Source: Boletus sp. NGJ
Lineage: Eukaryota; Basidiomycota; Agaricomycetes; Boletales; Boletaceae
Assembly (NCBI GenBank): GCA_019096195.1
Contig: JAGTXK010000219.1
Coordinates: forward strand, 1,302,001-1,366,000
DNA length: 64,000 nt
Direction: 5' to 3'
Made by a program: the position numbers and the translations under genes. Below the pieces are notes generated by a model that was given only the letters and a program-made list of their open reading frames with translations, ran no database searches and had not been told where the DNA came from. This document shows positions 9,010 through 22,261 of the stretch, piece by piece (position 1 is the first letter of the stretch; each line of letters starts with the position of its first letter).

Positions 9010-11067
9010 CATCAGTAAATACAGGATTTCATCATAGTGCTCATAGTGCCATAGTAGTTTCATAGTAGTCATAGTGGTTTCATAGATAACTCATAGTGTT
9101 CATAGTATCATAGTATTGAAAGTGTATTCATAGTATCCATAGTATATTCATAGTGTTCATAGTATCATAGTATCATAGTATCATAGTATCATAGCATTTC
9201 ATAGCATTCATAGTACATTCATAGTAGTTATAGTCATAGTAGTAATTTTAAGCTAATCCTAATCCTAATCCTAATCCTAATCCTAAATCAAAAGCATACA
9301 AAATGTGTAGTCAAAAAGTGCACAAAATGTGTAGTCAAATGTGTAGTCAAATGTTGTACAAAAAGTATAGGAAAGAGTGTAGTACAGTGTAGCAAACAGA
9401 GTGTAGTAAAAAAAAGCAAACAAAAGTGTAGCAGAGTGTAGTACAGTGTAGCAAACAAAGTGTACCAAAAGTGTACCAAAAATGCGCACCAAAGTGTAGT
9501 AAAAGTGTAGTCACAATGTGTACCAAAAGTGTAGACCTACACTCAAAAAAAATTATCCAAGTCCATTTTCCCACACTCAGTGTTAAAAAAGCGGACATTG
9601 TTTGCCAATGTTTGTGCCACCATTTGTTACAGATAAGAAGGGAGTACACCTTTTTCCCTTCTCTTTGTACTTCCCCCATCTCCAATCATTGATGACTTGT
9701 GGGAAGACCTCTTATTTGACTTCTTGGAGATGACATGGGAAAGCTTCCTCATGGGAGAACATCTAGTGCTCGGCACCTCCGTCGATGACACTGCCTTAAA
9801 GGCAGTGAGCAGCCATCTGCAAGATCTTGGATCTCTCTGGTGGCAATTCCTTTTATCCTATGTCCTCTTCATTTCCCATTTTACATATACTTTACCTACA
9901 GTATGCTTCACATCAGACACTGCCTCCTCAGCTATGTTCTCTTATACATAGCCCATATTCCATTACTCCCAGCCTTGTTTCCGATTCGGCTCTCATTTCC
10001 CTTTATGGTAACTCTGCTTATGCCTGCCCTAAAGGGGTAGAAACCTATATATAGTTAGCCAATTCCTCTTGTATCTCCCTAACCTTGATCTACATATTAC
10101 TTCCCATGTAAATCTATCAAACCCTCAGTTCCACTTCACTTCAGATGCCTGCGCCTGCTCTGGAAGCAATCACCATTGTACTTGTGATCTTGCTCCTAAT
10201 CACATTGCACTTTTGTGGCATTCTTGCCACCCTGTTTGCGCGCTTAACCAGCAGCAACACCAACACAGACAGAGGTCTGTACAGATAGGACTGCGCTACT
10301 ATCTCCAAGTCCAAGACTCTGCCATTGGCATCATCACATATGACAGGTCTGTGCCTCTATAGAACTGCACCACCATCGTCAAAGCCCAAGACTCTGTCAT
10401 TGGTCATAGAGAAGGCTCCAACTTCATGGGAGGCTCTATGTAAAGCTAGCTGTCGGTCCCCATACCTAGAGAACTTGGGCCTAGGAAGCCATTCGCTCAA
10501 GTCCAGCTAGTCCAGTAATCCACTAGGTGGTTGATTACTCAGGAACTTGTCACTTGTTACTCAGCGTAACACCATTCTTATATAAACAAGCCAGACTTCA
10601 AAAACAGGTTTCTTAATTTTATCCTTCTCTACTTATTACATGAAGTCAACACTTCACTTTGTAAATCATTAGGATTAGGATTAGGATTAGGATTGGGATT
10701 GGGACTGGGATTAGAATTAGAATTAGAATTAGAATTAGAATTAGAATTAATAGAATTAATATTTGATTGAATTTGAAATTAGAATTGGCTTGAAATTGGA
10801 TTAGGATTAGGATTAGGATTAGGATTGCTAAGCTACAATGGAAGCACTATGTATACTATGGCATCACTATGACCACTATGAAAGTACTATGAGAATACTA
10901 TGAGACACTATGAGAATACTATGACAGACTATGGCCATACTATGAATAGAGTATGAGATACTGTCATAGTACTATCAAACCACTATCCAGTTGGATTCTC
11001 ACTATGAGCACTATGTCACTGTCCAGTACTGTCCAGCACTGGACAGTTAGTCCTGTTTTTACTGATG
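9010..11067 (+). repeat. CATAG element, full-length copy split by a solo LTR
   Basis: It has the same terminal repeats and internal order as the copy at 7858-8904 but lies in the opposite orientation, only 105 bp away. After subtraction of the LTR at 9625-10571 and its 5 bp duplication it is about 1106 bp. The core TTATATAAAC is at 10578-10587. The right end carries the perfect hairpin ACTGTCCAGCACTGGACAGT. AA flanks both ends. Confidence 0.85.
9625..10571 (+). repeat. Solo LTR, family F/H, 947 bp
   Basis: It begins TGTTAC and ends GTAACA, with a perfect 5 bp duplication CCATT on both sides, inside the core of a CATAG element. The uninterrupted core in the other copies confirms the empty site. 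It aligns along its length with the solo LTR at 31144-32042 and with the 3' LTR of Gypsy F at 63433. It represents a retrotransposon reduced to one LTR by recombination. No internal element sequence remains. Confidence 0.9.
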
Positions 11068-11069
11068 AA

Positions 11070-12640
11070 TGCCTCCCAAAGAACAATGACAGCAAGATCT
11101 AGCTGTTGCTCACAATACATTTTTAATAACATCACTAGAGAAGAATTGCTCCTCATGCTTGGAAATGCCAAAGTCTGAAAACTAGAGGATGCCCTCTTAT
11201 TTCTGGCCTCCAATGGCCTCAACATCCTGGATATGGACATGGACATCAACAACATGATTATCACACTGCTCCTAAATATTCTCTCTGCTGCCTTCCTGGA
11301 ACTAGCCACTAACTCTAAAACTCCTCAGCTGCACACTGACATCTTATGTATATGCCTTTGCCTTTGCCTTCAAAAAGATACACCCCCCTGCCCAGCCACA
11401 AGGACCCCAAGATGACCCCAATCTTGAGGGAAGGGTACACAAACTAGAATGAGTTGCCAAGACACAAGTCCACCAAACCTCCGTTCTCACCAAACTAGTT
11501 GAGGACACTAAAGACACTCTGGAATTGACAACAGCAAACCTCAAAAAATATGTAGAAAATGCCTGTGCTGCCCTCTGGGACATTCCAGCCCATAAAGACA
11601 CCACCCCCCAGAAGATGTACACAGGAGTAATCAAAGAAGGATATACCAAAAATCCATGCCAAAATCTTAGCAAGAAGTAAAGCCAAAGAGCATGAGGTGG
11701 TAATCAAATGTGAATCACCCAGCACCATGGAACTATAGCAGATGAAAAAGAAATTGTCACCAAGGCTAATCTCATCCTAGAACCACAAAGTGAAGAAGAT
11801 CTCAGACCAGCAGAGATAAAGTGCCTCAGCATATGCAAAGCTAGAGAAATGCTCATAATATTAGAACTTGACCATCAAGAAAGCATACAGTGGCTACACA
11901 ACCCAAGAAATAAGCATAACTTCTTACAACAATTTAGCACTGAAGCCACCCTTTTAGACCACACTTTTAAAGTCCTTGCTGAATTCGTCCCCATTATCCT
12001 AGACACAGAAAACTACAATTCCATCTGAAGTATCAAAGCATGCTCCTACATAGACCAAGAATTAATCCAATCAATCAACTGGATTAAGAACCCCCAAATA
12101 GAAAAAAGTCACTTACACCCTCATCTTCTTTGACTTAGTGACAAATGCCAACACTGCCATCAGACAAGGCCTAAACATCGAAGGAAGAAAGGTCTACACC
12201 CACAGACAACATCCAGAACCCACCCAATGCTTCTGATGCCAAATACATGGCTGCCACTTCACCAAACAATGCCTAGCCCACAAAGAAACGTGTGGAATGT
12301 GTGGAGACAGCAACCACTCTACTAGACTCTGTCTCATCACCAACCCCAAAAACTGCTACTGCATCAACTGTGAAACACATGGACATGCATCATGGGAAAG
12401 AAACTGCCCAGCTTTCATCACAGCCAAAGAAAAGCTATCCAGTCAAAACAAAGAAGCCTCATTCAAATATTTCCCCATTTCCAATGATTCATCTATATGG
12501 ATTACCATCAACAATATTCTTGACCCCTCCACCACCACTATCACCTTGTTTATCTCCCCCCAGACTGATCCACCCCACACTGGCAATGAACCTGATCCCG
12601 TATTCTGAGAACTCAAATGTGCTCACCTACAGGAGATAGC
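11070..12640 (+). pseudogene. LINE ORF1, zinc-knuckle RNA-binding protein, degraded
   Basis: The recognisable part is at 12230-12430. There a series of Cys/His knuckles reads CGMCGDSNHSTRLC followed by CYCINCETHGHASWERNCP, the C-X2-C-X3/4-H-X4-C pattern repeated as in Tad1-like ORF1 proteins. Upstream, about 1.1 kb shows scattered coding-like stretches in three frames with many stops. This is a nucleic-acid chaperone relic of the LINE, not a host gene. Confidence 0.7.
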
Positions 12641-12869
12641 CAGAAGAATGACATCATCCAAGAACCACCTACTGCCCCCCTCTCAGTCCTAATGAACACC
12701 ACAAAAGGGAAAATCCAGGCAAAAGTGACTGGCACCCAATGTTGCCTAGATGAATTCCAATTCCAAGCATGGCAACAACAGCCAGGCAGCATCACATCAA
12801 ACACAGAAACCCAGGACAACATCAGATATTACTTCCCAAAGCCATCCAATCAGTGAGGACCTCATCAAC

Positions 12870-15800
12870 CATAACCTATGATTGTGCTACAACAACCCAA
12901 CCAACACACAAGGAGAAAAACCCTACAAATCTGGCAACAAAACCTCAACAAGATGACCAATGCTCAACAACACCTCCTATGTGAACTTGACCCAAAGAAA
13001 TATGACATTGCATACAAGAACCAGCCATCAACTGTGTCAATCTCACCACCTCTAACCCACACTGGATTGTTGTCTACCCCACCACCCACAACACCACAAA
13101 TGCCAAACAAACAAGATTAGTAATCTTTGTCAATAAAAATATATTAAAAGACCACTGGAGAATTCTCCCACTAGACTTGCCTGATGTCATAGTGATAAAG
13201 CTCTTGGGCAAGTTCAGTAAGCTTTAGATATACAATATCTACAATGATGGCACCCACTCCCACATGCTCCAGTTTCTAACAACTCACCTTGCATTATAAC
13301 ACAGCCTTCCTTAGAACAATGATGTATGTGGCATCCTCCTCCTTGGTGATTTCAACTGACACCATCCCATGTGGGACCACTCTAACAACCACTATCTCTT
13401 CACTGCATTGAACCTCAATACAGTAAGACTCCTCCACTACATCATGGCCACATATGACCTCAAAATGGCCCTCTCCCCAGGCATTCCAATGCTATGCACC
13501 AACACTACCAGCAACTGAACCTGTCCAAACAACATCCTTTGCACATCACACCTAGTAGATGCATTCATCTCATGTGATGTCAAAGAAGAACTAATGCCTA
13601 TCAATACTGACCACTTCCCCATTATCTCAGAACTAGACCTCACCCCTAAACTCACCAACACACAACCAAAACCCAACTACTGAACCACTGACTGGAAAAA
13701 GTTTCAAACTGCACTTGAAACAAGACCTCAACTCCTCCTAGAGCCTACCTCCATTGCCACAAAAGCAGAAGCCCAATTCCACCTCCACAACCTACTTGAA
13801 ACAATTACATCCATCATCAAAGACAAAATCCCACTCTCTAAGCCATTCCCTTTTGCCAAATAATGGTGGTCAGCCGAATTAGACACTGCTAACACAAAAT
13901 TCAAATAGATTGCATACAAAGCCAAAGCCCAATGCCACATATGTGACAACCCCATACATGCTGAGCACAAAAAAGCCCATAACTCCTTCACGAAAAAATC
14001 CAAAAAGCCAAAGAAGAACACTGGAATGACTATCTTGAAAACGTTGATCTCACCAATTTTTGGTAGGCCCACAAATACCTAGTTTATGAACCTACTGACC
14101 ACTTCATCTCCTGCATCCCCAACCTCAGAAAAACCAACAACCAACCCCACAATAATAAATAAATGAACCAGGAAAAAAGCAAACTACTATATGAAACATT
14201 CTTCAAACCTTGCCCAGAATACATACCAGACTTTGAAGAAGACCATGTGTACTCTGACCCAGTATGCACATCTCTGACAATCAAATATTACACACCATCC
14301 ATTGGCTATCTCTATACAAAGCACCTGGCCCCAATGGAGTCAGCAATGCAGTGTTCATCAAATCCACTGACCTCTTAACTCTACATCTAGGCTATATTTT
14401 TAAAACAACCTTTGATCTCAGATTCTACCTGGAAGAATGGAAATTATCATCAACCATTGTGCTCTGCAAACTGGGACACCCAGACTACTCCATCCCCAAA
14501 GTCTACCAACCTATTGCTCTACTAGACACAACAGCAAAAATCCTATCTTCATGTGTTGCTGATGACATTGTGTTTATTGCTGAACATCACAACCTGCTAC
14601 CCCCTATCCACTTTGGGGGAAGACCAGGTCAATCCACAGTAGACTCTATCCATCTCCTCACAAAATTCATATATGATGCATGGGCCGACAGTACTGACAA
14701 ATATGTCTCCATGCTCTTTCTAGACGTCAAAGCAGCCTTCTCCAACATCATAATAGAATGACTACTCCACAACATGCATAACAAGGGCATCTCTAAAGAA
14801 TACACAGAGTGGTACAAGAGACGACTAGATGGCCAGCTAACTACCCTCTCCTTTGATGACTTTACTTCACTAACTTTCCAAATCCCCATAGGATTAGATC
14901 AAGGCTGCCCGATGTCATCCATCGCCTTCCTATTCTACAACATGGACCTCATTGGACTGGCTGACAGCATGAAAGACAAAATGGGGCTAGGATTCATAGA
15001 TGACATAGTGTTTATCATTAGAGGAAAGAGCTTTGAGGAAGCTAACAAGAAGTTGAAAGACATAATGGAAGAAGAGGGCAGTGCCCTGAATTGGAGTAGA
15101 ACACATCATGTGGAGCTTGAGCTGGACAAGACTGCCCTACTTGGTGTATCACATGCAAGGTCTGCAGACCCCCAAATCAAGGGGAAAACAATCCCAATGC
15201 CCTGCCCACCCATTACTATCCAGGGTCATGTAATTCCACCATCCAAGAGTTACAAATTCCTCAGCATCTTCATAGATGAAAAACTCAGATTCACCCAACA
15301 TGCTGTGTATGCTATAGCCAAAGGGACAAAGTACATTTTAGCCAGCAAACAGATGATGAAAACTTTATGAGGCATTAAAGCCCAGATGATAATGAAGCTA
15401 TACAAAGGAGTCACCATTTTGAAAATGCTGTATGTGGTCAATGTTTGGGGAACAAGCATGATTGAGAAAGGAAAAGGAAAGAAAGACAGGGGTTGGAATA
15501 CCAGAGGGTTCAGGAAAAAAATGGAGTCCATTCAATGCCTAGCAGCTATTCATATAACAGGGGCAATGTCCATAATGGCTACACACACCCTTTTCACTCA
15601 CACAGATTTGCAACCCATTCCTATCCTACTCCAAAAACACTATGGCCACACTGCATTAAGGATGGCCACATTTGCTACCTTCCATCCATTTTACAAACAC
15701 ATTGTCAGCACCTTCTGCCACTGAAAATGCCACAAATCTCCCCTACACTGCCTAACAAACACATTTGACCTAGACCCCCAGTTGTTTAAAACCATTATCC

Positions 15801-16780
15801 TAGTCTGTTTCAACACAAAATGGACCCCAGAGATAAAATCCAAGGTCAAACACACTACTGTTGAGGCACAAATCCAAGATATTGAAGTAGAAACAACACA
15901 TAATGTGTACTTGTACTCAGATGGCTCAAGATACGAAGAAAAGATAGGAGCAGTAGCAGTGATGAGAAAAGGTGGAAGAAAAGTAGGAGAACTATGGTTC
16001 AAGCTGGGCCCAATTGTGGACCACATGGTCTACAAAGGTGAAATTGTAGGCATGATCCTTGCCATTGAGTTGCTAAGATGAGCACACAGGAGAATCTGAT
16101 TAGTATCACTAGACCTCAACAACATGGTAGTCATCCAGGCAGTGTTGGTGCACAAATCAGGACCTAGTCACTACCTGATGGACACTTTCCAATCCAACCT
16201 CCATGTAGCCCTTGCACACCACAACTTAGAGTTCTTGATACTTCGGTGGACACCAGGTCATGTAGGAATACCAGGGAACGAGGAAGCAGATGAAGCAGTG
16301 AAACAGGCAGTGACAGGCATCACCAGTGAAACAAATGCACTACCCACCTAACTCAGAGGACCCTCCTGAGAAGCAAGTCAGCAGCAAAACAACATATCAA
16401 CTCACTTCTCAAGACTCTCAAAACCACCATCTTCCAGAAATCCCCCAATGCCACTGCAGCTCTAGCTATTGATGACTCACTCCAATCAGACAAATTCCTT
16501 AAGCTGACCTCAGACCTACACAAACACCATGCAGCAGTCTTATTTCAACTATGCACCGGTTATGTGCTCCTAAATAAACACCTACACCACATAGCCAAAT
16601 CAGACAACCCCTCATGCCCTCATTGTCCTGACTGTGATGAGACAGTTGCCCACCTCCTCCTGCACTGCACATGCTACAAACACCAGAGATTCCACCTCCA
16701 ATCTGTTCGCCACAGAAAAGTGCACCTCATTCCAAAGCTCCTCACCAACCCAAAATGCATCACTTACATCCTATAGTTCC
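12870..16780 (+). pseudogene. LINE ORF2: endonuclease, reverse transcriptase, RNase H, degraded
   Basis: The endonuclease region (about 12880-13690) starts with an IWQQNLNKMTNAQQHLL block and ends with a TDHFPI-type motif (INTDHFPIISEL). The reverse transcriptase (about 14290-15370) has KAPGPNGV, FGGRPGQSTVDSI, LDVKAAFSN, GLDQGCPMS and the catalytic GFIDDIVF box, the form usual in fungal Tad-like LINEs. RNase H (about 15900-16330) has YSDGS, GEIVGMILAIE and GHVGIPGNEEAD. A C-terminal C-X2-C...H-X4-C cluster lies at 16600-16680. Stops include TGA at 14759-14761 and 15368-15370, and there are further stops and shifts, so it is a pseudogene. Confidence 0.85.
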
Positions 16781-16932
16781 TATATGAAACAAGCTGTTTC
16801 ACCAAACAATTCAACAATCTTGTCCCACCCAAACTCTGTTAGCCAGAACCACACAGCCCAACAACTTCTCACTCAGTGTTCAGGACCCAATATGAGGTCA
16901 CTTCCTTAGCCCTACACAGGCTTCACTCTAAT

Positions 16933-17415
16933 TGTTATGAATCTTTCGGCACAAACCACAAGGCTCGAACTATTCACAGGTTACACGAAGCCTGGCTCAA
17001 CGGATGAGGTGGGGAGTCTTAGTCCGTACTGTTCCCAACTCTACAATGACCAGAGTGGCCAAAGCTAATGAGTTGTTGGAGGAAAAATACAAGTGGATTA
17101 GACTGGGGTTTCCAGTCGTCAAAGTGCTACTTTATATACATGAAGGAGAATGCGCACGGACCAAGCAGTGCATGTGATAAACTACTAAGTATAGTAAGAC
17201 GGAGATTAAAGGGGCTGTGTGAGAAGAGCGGAAATTAAAGAGGTCGTGGATCACATGAGGTGTGACGTCATATGATGTCATAGGTTCTAGACCTATCATG
17301 TGATGTGTTCCCATGGTCACGTGCACAGTCACATGACTTATGAAGAAAAAGGTTGATGAAGAATTGAAAAGTAAGTGTTCGTTTGAAAAGTTTGAAAATT
17401 TCGTATATTATAACA
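16933..17415 (-). repeat. 3' LTR of Gypsy element B
   Basis: It is 483 bp long, with terminal TGTTATAATA and TCATAACA in element orientation. On the element strand it is preceded by the purine-rich CTAAAGAGGGGGTAG, a likely polypurine tract. Confidence 0.95.
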
Positions 17416-17589
17416 CTACCCCCTCTTTAGGACTCGAATTCCAGGCGAGTTGTTGTTTTTTCATTTTCAGTGAAGTTTTCATAAGGAGTGAATAGAGAAG
17501 CGAATGCTGAAATGGATAATCCATGAAGCTTGCATGGCATGCGGAGGGTTAAGACGATGGAAATCTTTAACTGCATCTGGTGCAGTTGA

Positions 17590-17690
17590 TATGAATGTCT
17601 TCAGATTCCCAGATACGGTCGGTTTCGTCGTAACCCTTCCAGTGAACCAAATATTCCAATTTGCCTTTCTTCATTCGAGAAGTGGCAATG
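17590..17690 (-). pseudogene. Element B: chromodomain
   Basis: The minus strand reads KLEYLVHWKGYDETDRIWES, a clear chromodomain core at the C-terminal end of the integrase. It places family B among chromoviruses. Plus-strand frames here are shadows. Confidence 0.85.
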
Positions 17691-18049
17691 AAATCTACTT
17701 CGAATTGCTCTTCTCCCTCTTCATCAATCTCTATAGCGTCAGGTCGAGATTTAGGCTGTCCAGGCAGCGTTCTCTTTATATGGTTTGAGCATGAGAGATG
17801 TTCACAGTTGAGTGTATGTGAACAGAGTTTGGGAGTTTGAGCGTTACAGCGTTAGGAAGGATCCTGAGTGATGGTGTAAGGACCAATCCATTTTTGAGTA
17901 AGCTTTTTCGCCGTGTATGGAAGTTTTAATTTATCTGTGGATAGCCAGACCTGCTGGCCAATAGAATATTCTGGTGCTATGGATCGTTTTTTATCGGAAG
18001 AGGTGATCATCCTCTCACGTGTAGCTTCCAGCACTTCTTCTATTTCCTT

Positions 18050-18710
18050 ATGGTTTCATCCAATCTCGTTTGTGCAAATCCAGTGAGATGCCCTTCGAAA
18101 CCCATACGCAGTATGTAGTTTCTTGTGACTTTGAAAGGGGATCTCACCAGTTGCCGTTGTAACGGTGTTATTGTGCAAGAATTGGGCGAGCTTCAACCAT
18201 TCTACCCAGTCATGTTTGTTTCTTTCCGGCATATGCGTGGAGATACTGTTCGAGATCTCTGATTAACATGTGCTCTGTTTGTCTGTCCGTTTGTGGGTGA
18301 TATGCAGTGGAGATCTTTTGTTTTATTCCAAGGAGCTTACAAAGCTCTTGGGTGAAGGTAGACACGAACTGGGGTCCTCGGTCTGATACGAGGGTTGAGG
18401 GGAGTCCGTGTATTGACCAAACATGGTCTCTAAATAAAACTGTGAGGTCCTTCAAGGAACATGTATCGTAGGTAGGTATAAAGATGACTTCTTTCGAAAA
18501 TCTGTCTACTATGACACAAATAGCGGTAAATGATTGTGATGGTGGTAGACCGGTTATGAAGTCTACTGATAAATCTTCCCAGGGTCTTTTTGCCATGGGT
18601 AAATGGATAACTTTTCCTGCCGGTGCATTTTGCTTACCCTTCATGAGGGCGCACACTTGGCAGTGATCTTCGTATTCTTTAATGTCTTTTGTGACTCCTG
18701 GCCACAAGAA
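18050..18710 (-). pseudogene. Element B: integrase
   Basis: The zinc region ends in HCQVCALMKGKQN. The core shows SVDFITGLP, VDRFSKEVIFIP, LVSDRGPQF and AYHPQTDRQTE, the standard Gypsy integrase landmarks. It is part of a broken element. Confidence 0.92.
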
Positions 18711-18999
18711 ATAATGAGAGAGTGTGTGAATAGTTTTAGAATGACCACCGTGTCCTGCTATCAGTGAATTATGACATAAAGTAATGAGTTCTGTATGTAA
18801 AGATTCGGGATGAATATTTTGTCTTTTTCATTTTTGAATAAGCTAAGTTTGGAATAGAAAAGGAAATTGTTTATGGCGTCTACGTCATATTTTTTGGATT
18901 CTTTTTGTATTTTTGTTATGAAGTCTGAAGATAGAGAAACGTGATTTATAAATATAGATGGCGGAAGTACTGTAATGTTTTGATTGTGATCTATTACAG

Positions 19000-20330
19000 C
19001 ATCTCCGTGATCTGGTCTTTGGGATAGAGTGTCAGCTCTTCCATTTGATGACCCTGCTTTGTATACAGATACATAGTTGAATTCTTGGAGAAGCACATGC
19101 CAGCGTGCTTGTCTACCACTGAGGGTTTGAGGCTTTTTCCAGTATTCAAGATTCTTGTGATCGGTCCAGATCTCAAATCTTTCACGACCTATTAGATAAT
19201 GACACCATTCTTCCAGGGCGTGAATTACTGCAAGTAATTCTTTGTTGTAAATAGGGTAGTTGTGCTCTGCGCTATCAAAAGAGTGGGAAATAAAGGCGAC
19301 TGGTCACCAGTTACCATCATTACATAATGTTGAGAGCACTGCTCCTGTGGTGATGCCCGAAGCATCAGTTTCCATGCACATTTCTTGATCACGATTTGGA
19401 TACGCGAGAAGTGGCGCTTCCATGAATTTTCTTTTTAAGTTTGAGAACGCTTCTTGTTGTTCTGGACCCCATTTGAATGGAACATCTTTTTTGGTAAGAT
19501 CATTCAAGGGTCGAGCAATTTGCACAAAGCCTTCTATGAATCGTCTGTAATAATTACATAATCCCAGGAAGCCTTGAAGTTGTTTTAATCTTGTAGGTAT
19601 CAGCCAATCCATGACCCCAGCTACTTTTTTCGACTGCATTTCTACCCCTTCTTTAGACACTACCATACCCAGAAAGTCTACTTTATCAGCTGAGAAGGTA
19701 CACTTTTCCGGTTTTACATAAAGGTCGTTCTCATGTAAGCAGCGTAGAACTTCCTTTACAATTTCTTTGTGCTGTTCTTTAGACTTTCTGGATGTAAATA
19801 TCATGACGTCGTCAATGTAAATGATGACTACAGCATACATGTCATTAAAGATATCGTTCATCATGGTCTGGAATGTAGGAGGAGAGTTCGTAAGTCTGAA
19901 GTACATAACAGTTGGTTCATATGCTCCGATGGGGGTGACGAAAGCTGCTTTCCATTTGTCACCTTCTTTGATACGAATGTTATTGTATCCCCATCAAAGG
20001 TCCATTGCTGTAAATAGATCCGCGTTCTTGAGTCTATCAATTAGTTGCAGAATTAAAGGAAGTGGATAGGAATTTTTGATGGTTCCTTCATTTAAATAGC
20101 GGTAATCCATTACCATTCATTTTTTTACCATCTTTTTTGGGAACAAGAAAGATGGGGGATGTTTGTGGAGATTTTGAAGGTTTGACATAACCTTTTTTGA
20201 CTTCCTTTTTGATAAACGTTCTGACTTCTTCCATTTCGATGTCCGAAAGGGGAGTGACACGTCCTTTCTTGGGAATGAAGTCTTCTTTGAGATCGATTGC
20301 ATGATCCCAGTGTTTTTGTAAGGGCATTCT
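19000..20330 (-). pseudogene. Element B: reverse transcriptase and RNase H
   Basis: The landmarks are FRLTNSPPTFQTMMN and YIDDVMIF (catalytic YIDD intact, near 19800-19830), then GFLGLCNYYRRF and the RNase H start METDASGITTGAVLS. Order and motifs are those of Ty3/Gypsy pol. It is part of a broken element. Confidence 0.92.
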
Positions 20331-21110
20331 TTGGGATTCTTTCTCCGAAAAGATATCTAGAAATTCATGATAAGTTAGCGGCACTTTTTCCTTGAGTCCT
20401 TCTTCTATAGTACAAAGATTAACCGGTTCGTAAGAAGAAGTGGGTCCTAGTCCCATAATTTTACAGTATGACGTGCAACGAGGGAAAGTTATTGTCTGTT
20501 TTACCCAATCGATGTCAGGGTTGTGGCGATACAGCCAATCGTAACAGATGATCATGCGATGGGTTCCTAGCTTTGATATATAAGTGTCTATAACTTCATA
20601 ATGTCCTTTGATTTCCACCATCAGGGTTACCGCATGACGGATCGGTCCGATAGCTCCTTCCGAACCGTCAGCGTTATGTATCTTTATGGGGTTGTTGATA
20701 GTATAAAAAGGAATTCCATGGCGTTTGACGTAGTCCTGATCTATGAAGGTATGCGACACTCCTGAATCCAAGAGGGATTGGAAATGGTAGCGCGACCACT
20801 GTCCATTGACATTGCACGATACTATGGTTTTGAGGGAAAATTCACCACCATAGGATAACATGGATGCTTGGTTCAATGTAACTTTCATAGGTTTATAGAT
20901 ATGAGATATTTTTTGTTGTTTGACAAGGAAATTAAGCACACTTATGTCCGGTGCCATGCTCAATTGAGACACCCTTGTGAATTGTATTGATAATTTATGT
21001 AAGACAGAAGAAAGATCTGAAATCGGAAAATCGCTACTAGTACAGTTCGTAAGAGAAGAAGAAGAATATTGTTCATGCCGCAGAGTTCCCTCTTTACTCA
21101 TTGGCACTGT
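20330..21110 (-). pseudogene. Element B: aspartic protease region
   Basis: The block SLLDSGVSHTFIDQDYV is a retropepsin active-site box (DSG). The downstream MIICYDWLYRHNPDIDW matches the distal conserved block of Gypsy proteases. The reading continues toward the reverse transcriptase finger region (PSKSPQTSPIFLVPKKDG). Confidence 0.88.
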
Positions 21111-21419
21111 CCATTTAAAGCCTGTGCAGCTCTGGCTTTAGCCTCTACCTCAAACTTGTCTCTGTAGTACGCTTCTATCTTGTCTGAAATGTACGTCCTT
21201 GCTGCTACACTTGGTGCCACTGTAGCTATGGGAGGTTGCAGAAGAGGTCGGGATGCATATTGTCTGGTTTGGAGTTTGTTAAAAAACGAGGGATATTCAT
21301 TTTCTCCCTATGTTTGCTCAACATACAAGCCTTGGTTCCAATCCCAGATCTGCCTTTGCATCGGCAGTCGACCAGTTCGTTTAAACAGGTTCGTGGGGCA
21401 ATTTGGTTTTATGTGGCCT

Positions 21420-22261
21420 GGTTTGCCACAATGAAAACAGATCCTTGTCTCCTTAGACGGTCCAGCCTGCTGGACTCCTATTTCCATTGGGGCTTCACGG
21501 CCCGGTTGTGTGCCCACTGCCATATACTGAGGGCGGTATGAATTGTGTGGGGGTTGCCCATGGGGAGGAGGGAACGATGATCAAGGTGGTTGAGTTCAGA
21601 TAGGCAGTCCACGTTCGTTTGTCATTTGTTCGAACGCCCTTCCGATTACTCTGTAGTTAATGACTAAGTCCTCATAGTCAAAGTTCCGAGCCAGACTGTT
21701 TAGACGAGATCTTTTGTAGATTTTGAAGTCTATGGCCTTTTTGAGGAGAACCTCTGTGTGATGATCATCTATGTACAACTCTTTCCTTAGGATCTCAAAT
21801 TTTTGTAGGAACAGGTCTATAGGATGACCGTTTTGTTTTAAGGTCTCGAGTTTCCTCAGAGACTCGTGTGCCAACGTGTCGATACAGAAGTGTGTCTTTA
21901 TTTGCTCCTGTAGTCTGTTCCATGTGGGCCATGCATTGGCTCCTTTTGCCGGCAACATAGCCCCATTTGCATCTGTCTCGATGGTGGCCTCCTCATCGAG
22001 ATAGTGCTCCATCATTAGCTGAGCAAAGCTTTCTGCCTTTCCTTCGAGGCGCGAGAGGACTGCGATGTCCATGATTTTATTATTTTTCCAGGTCTGCGCG
22101 TCGACCCAGAGATGAAGTTTTATCCACCATGGGTGGAAGGTGGACCTTGTGCCATCCCATTTTCCAGGGTCAGCAATCTTTTTCGTGATGTTGTCCTTGT
22201 CATGTTCCTGTGTGAGGTCAGCGAGTTTCTGAACTAGCTCGTCAATGTCTAGACGAGACAT
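21420..22261 (-). pseudogene. Element B: gag with CCHC zinc knuckle
   Basis: The frame opens at the ATG at 22261 with MSRLDIDELVQKL. A capsid-like domain with DPGKWDGTRSTFHPWW and LRKLETLKQNGHPIDLF follows. Toward the C-terminus a standard C-X2-C-X4-H-X4-C knuckle (CFHCGKPGHIKPNC) lies near 21420-21480. This contrasts with the atypical motif in family A. Confidence 0.85.

Larger units (their letters stand above)
11068..16932 (+). mobile_element. LINE (Tad1-like non-LTR retrotransposon), decayed, main part
   Basis: This is a plus-strand non-LTR element with an ORF1 zinc-knuckle protein, then ORF2 with AP-type endonuclease, reverse transcriptase, RNase H and a C-terminal Cys/His cluster. No LTRs are present. 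Its 3' tail is separated from it by Gypsy element B and resumes at 23353, ending in an A-run at about 23470-23478. The 5' end abuts the right end of a CATAG element; no clear target duplication was found. Many stops and frame changes show that it is inactive. The domain order (EN-RT-RH with a three-knuckle ORF1) fits the Tad1/I group found in fungi. Confidence 0.88.

Noticed and set aside
9697-9951. A host gene in the 9.7-10.4 kb plus-strand frames
   Set aside because: They lie wholly inside a solo LTR bounded by CCATT duplications; at most the tail of an element-encoded frame.
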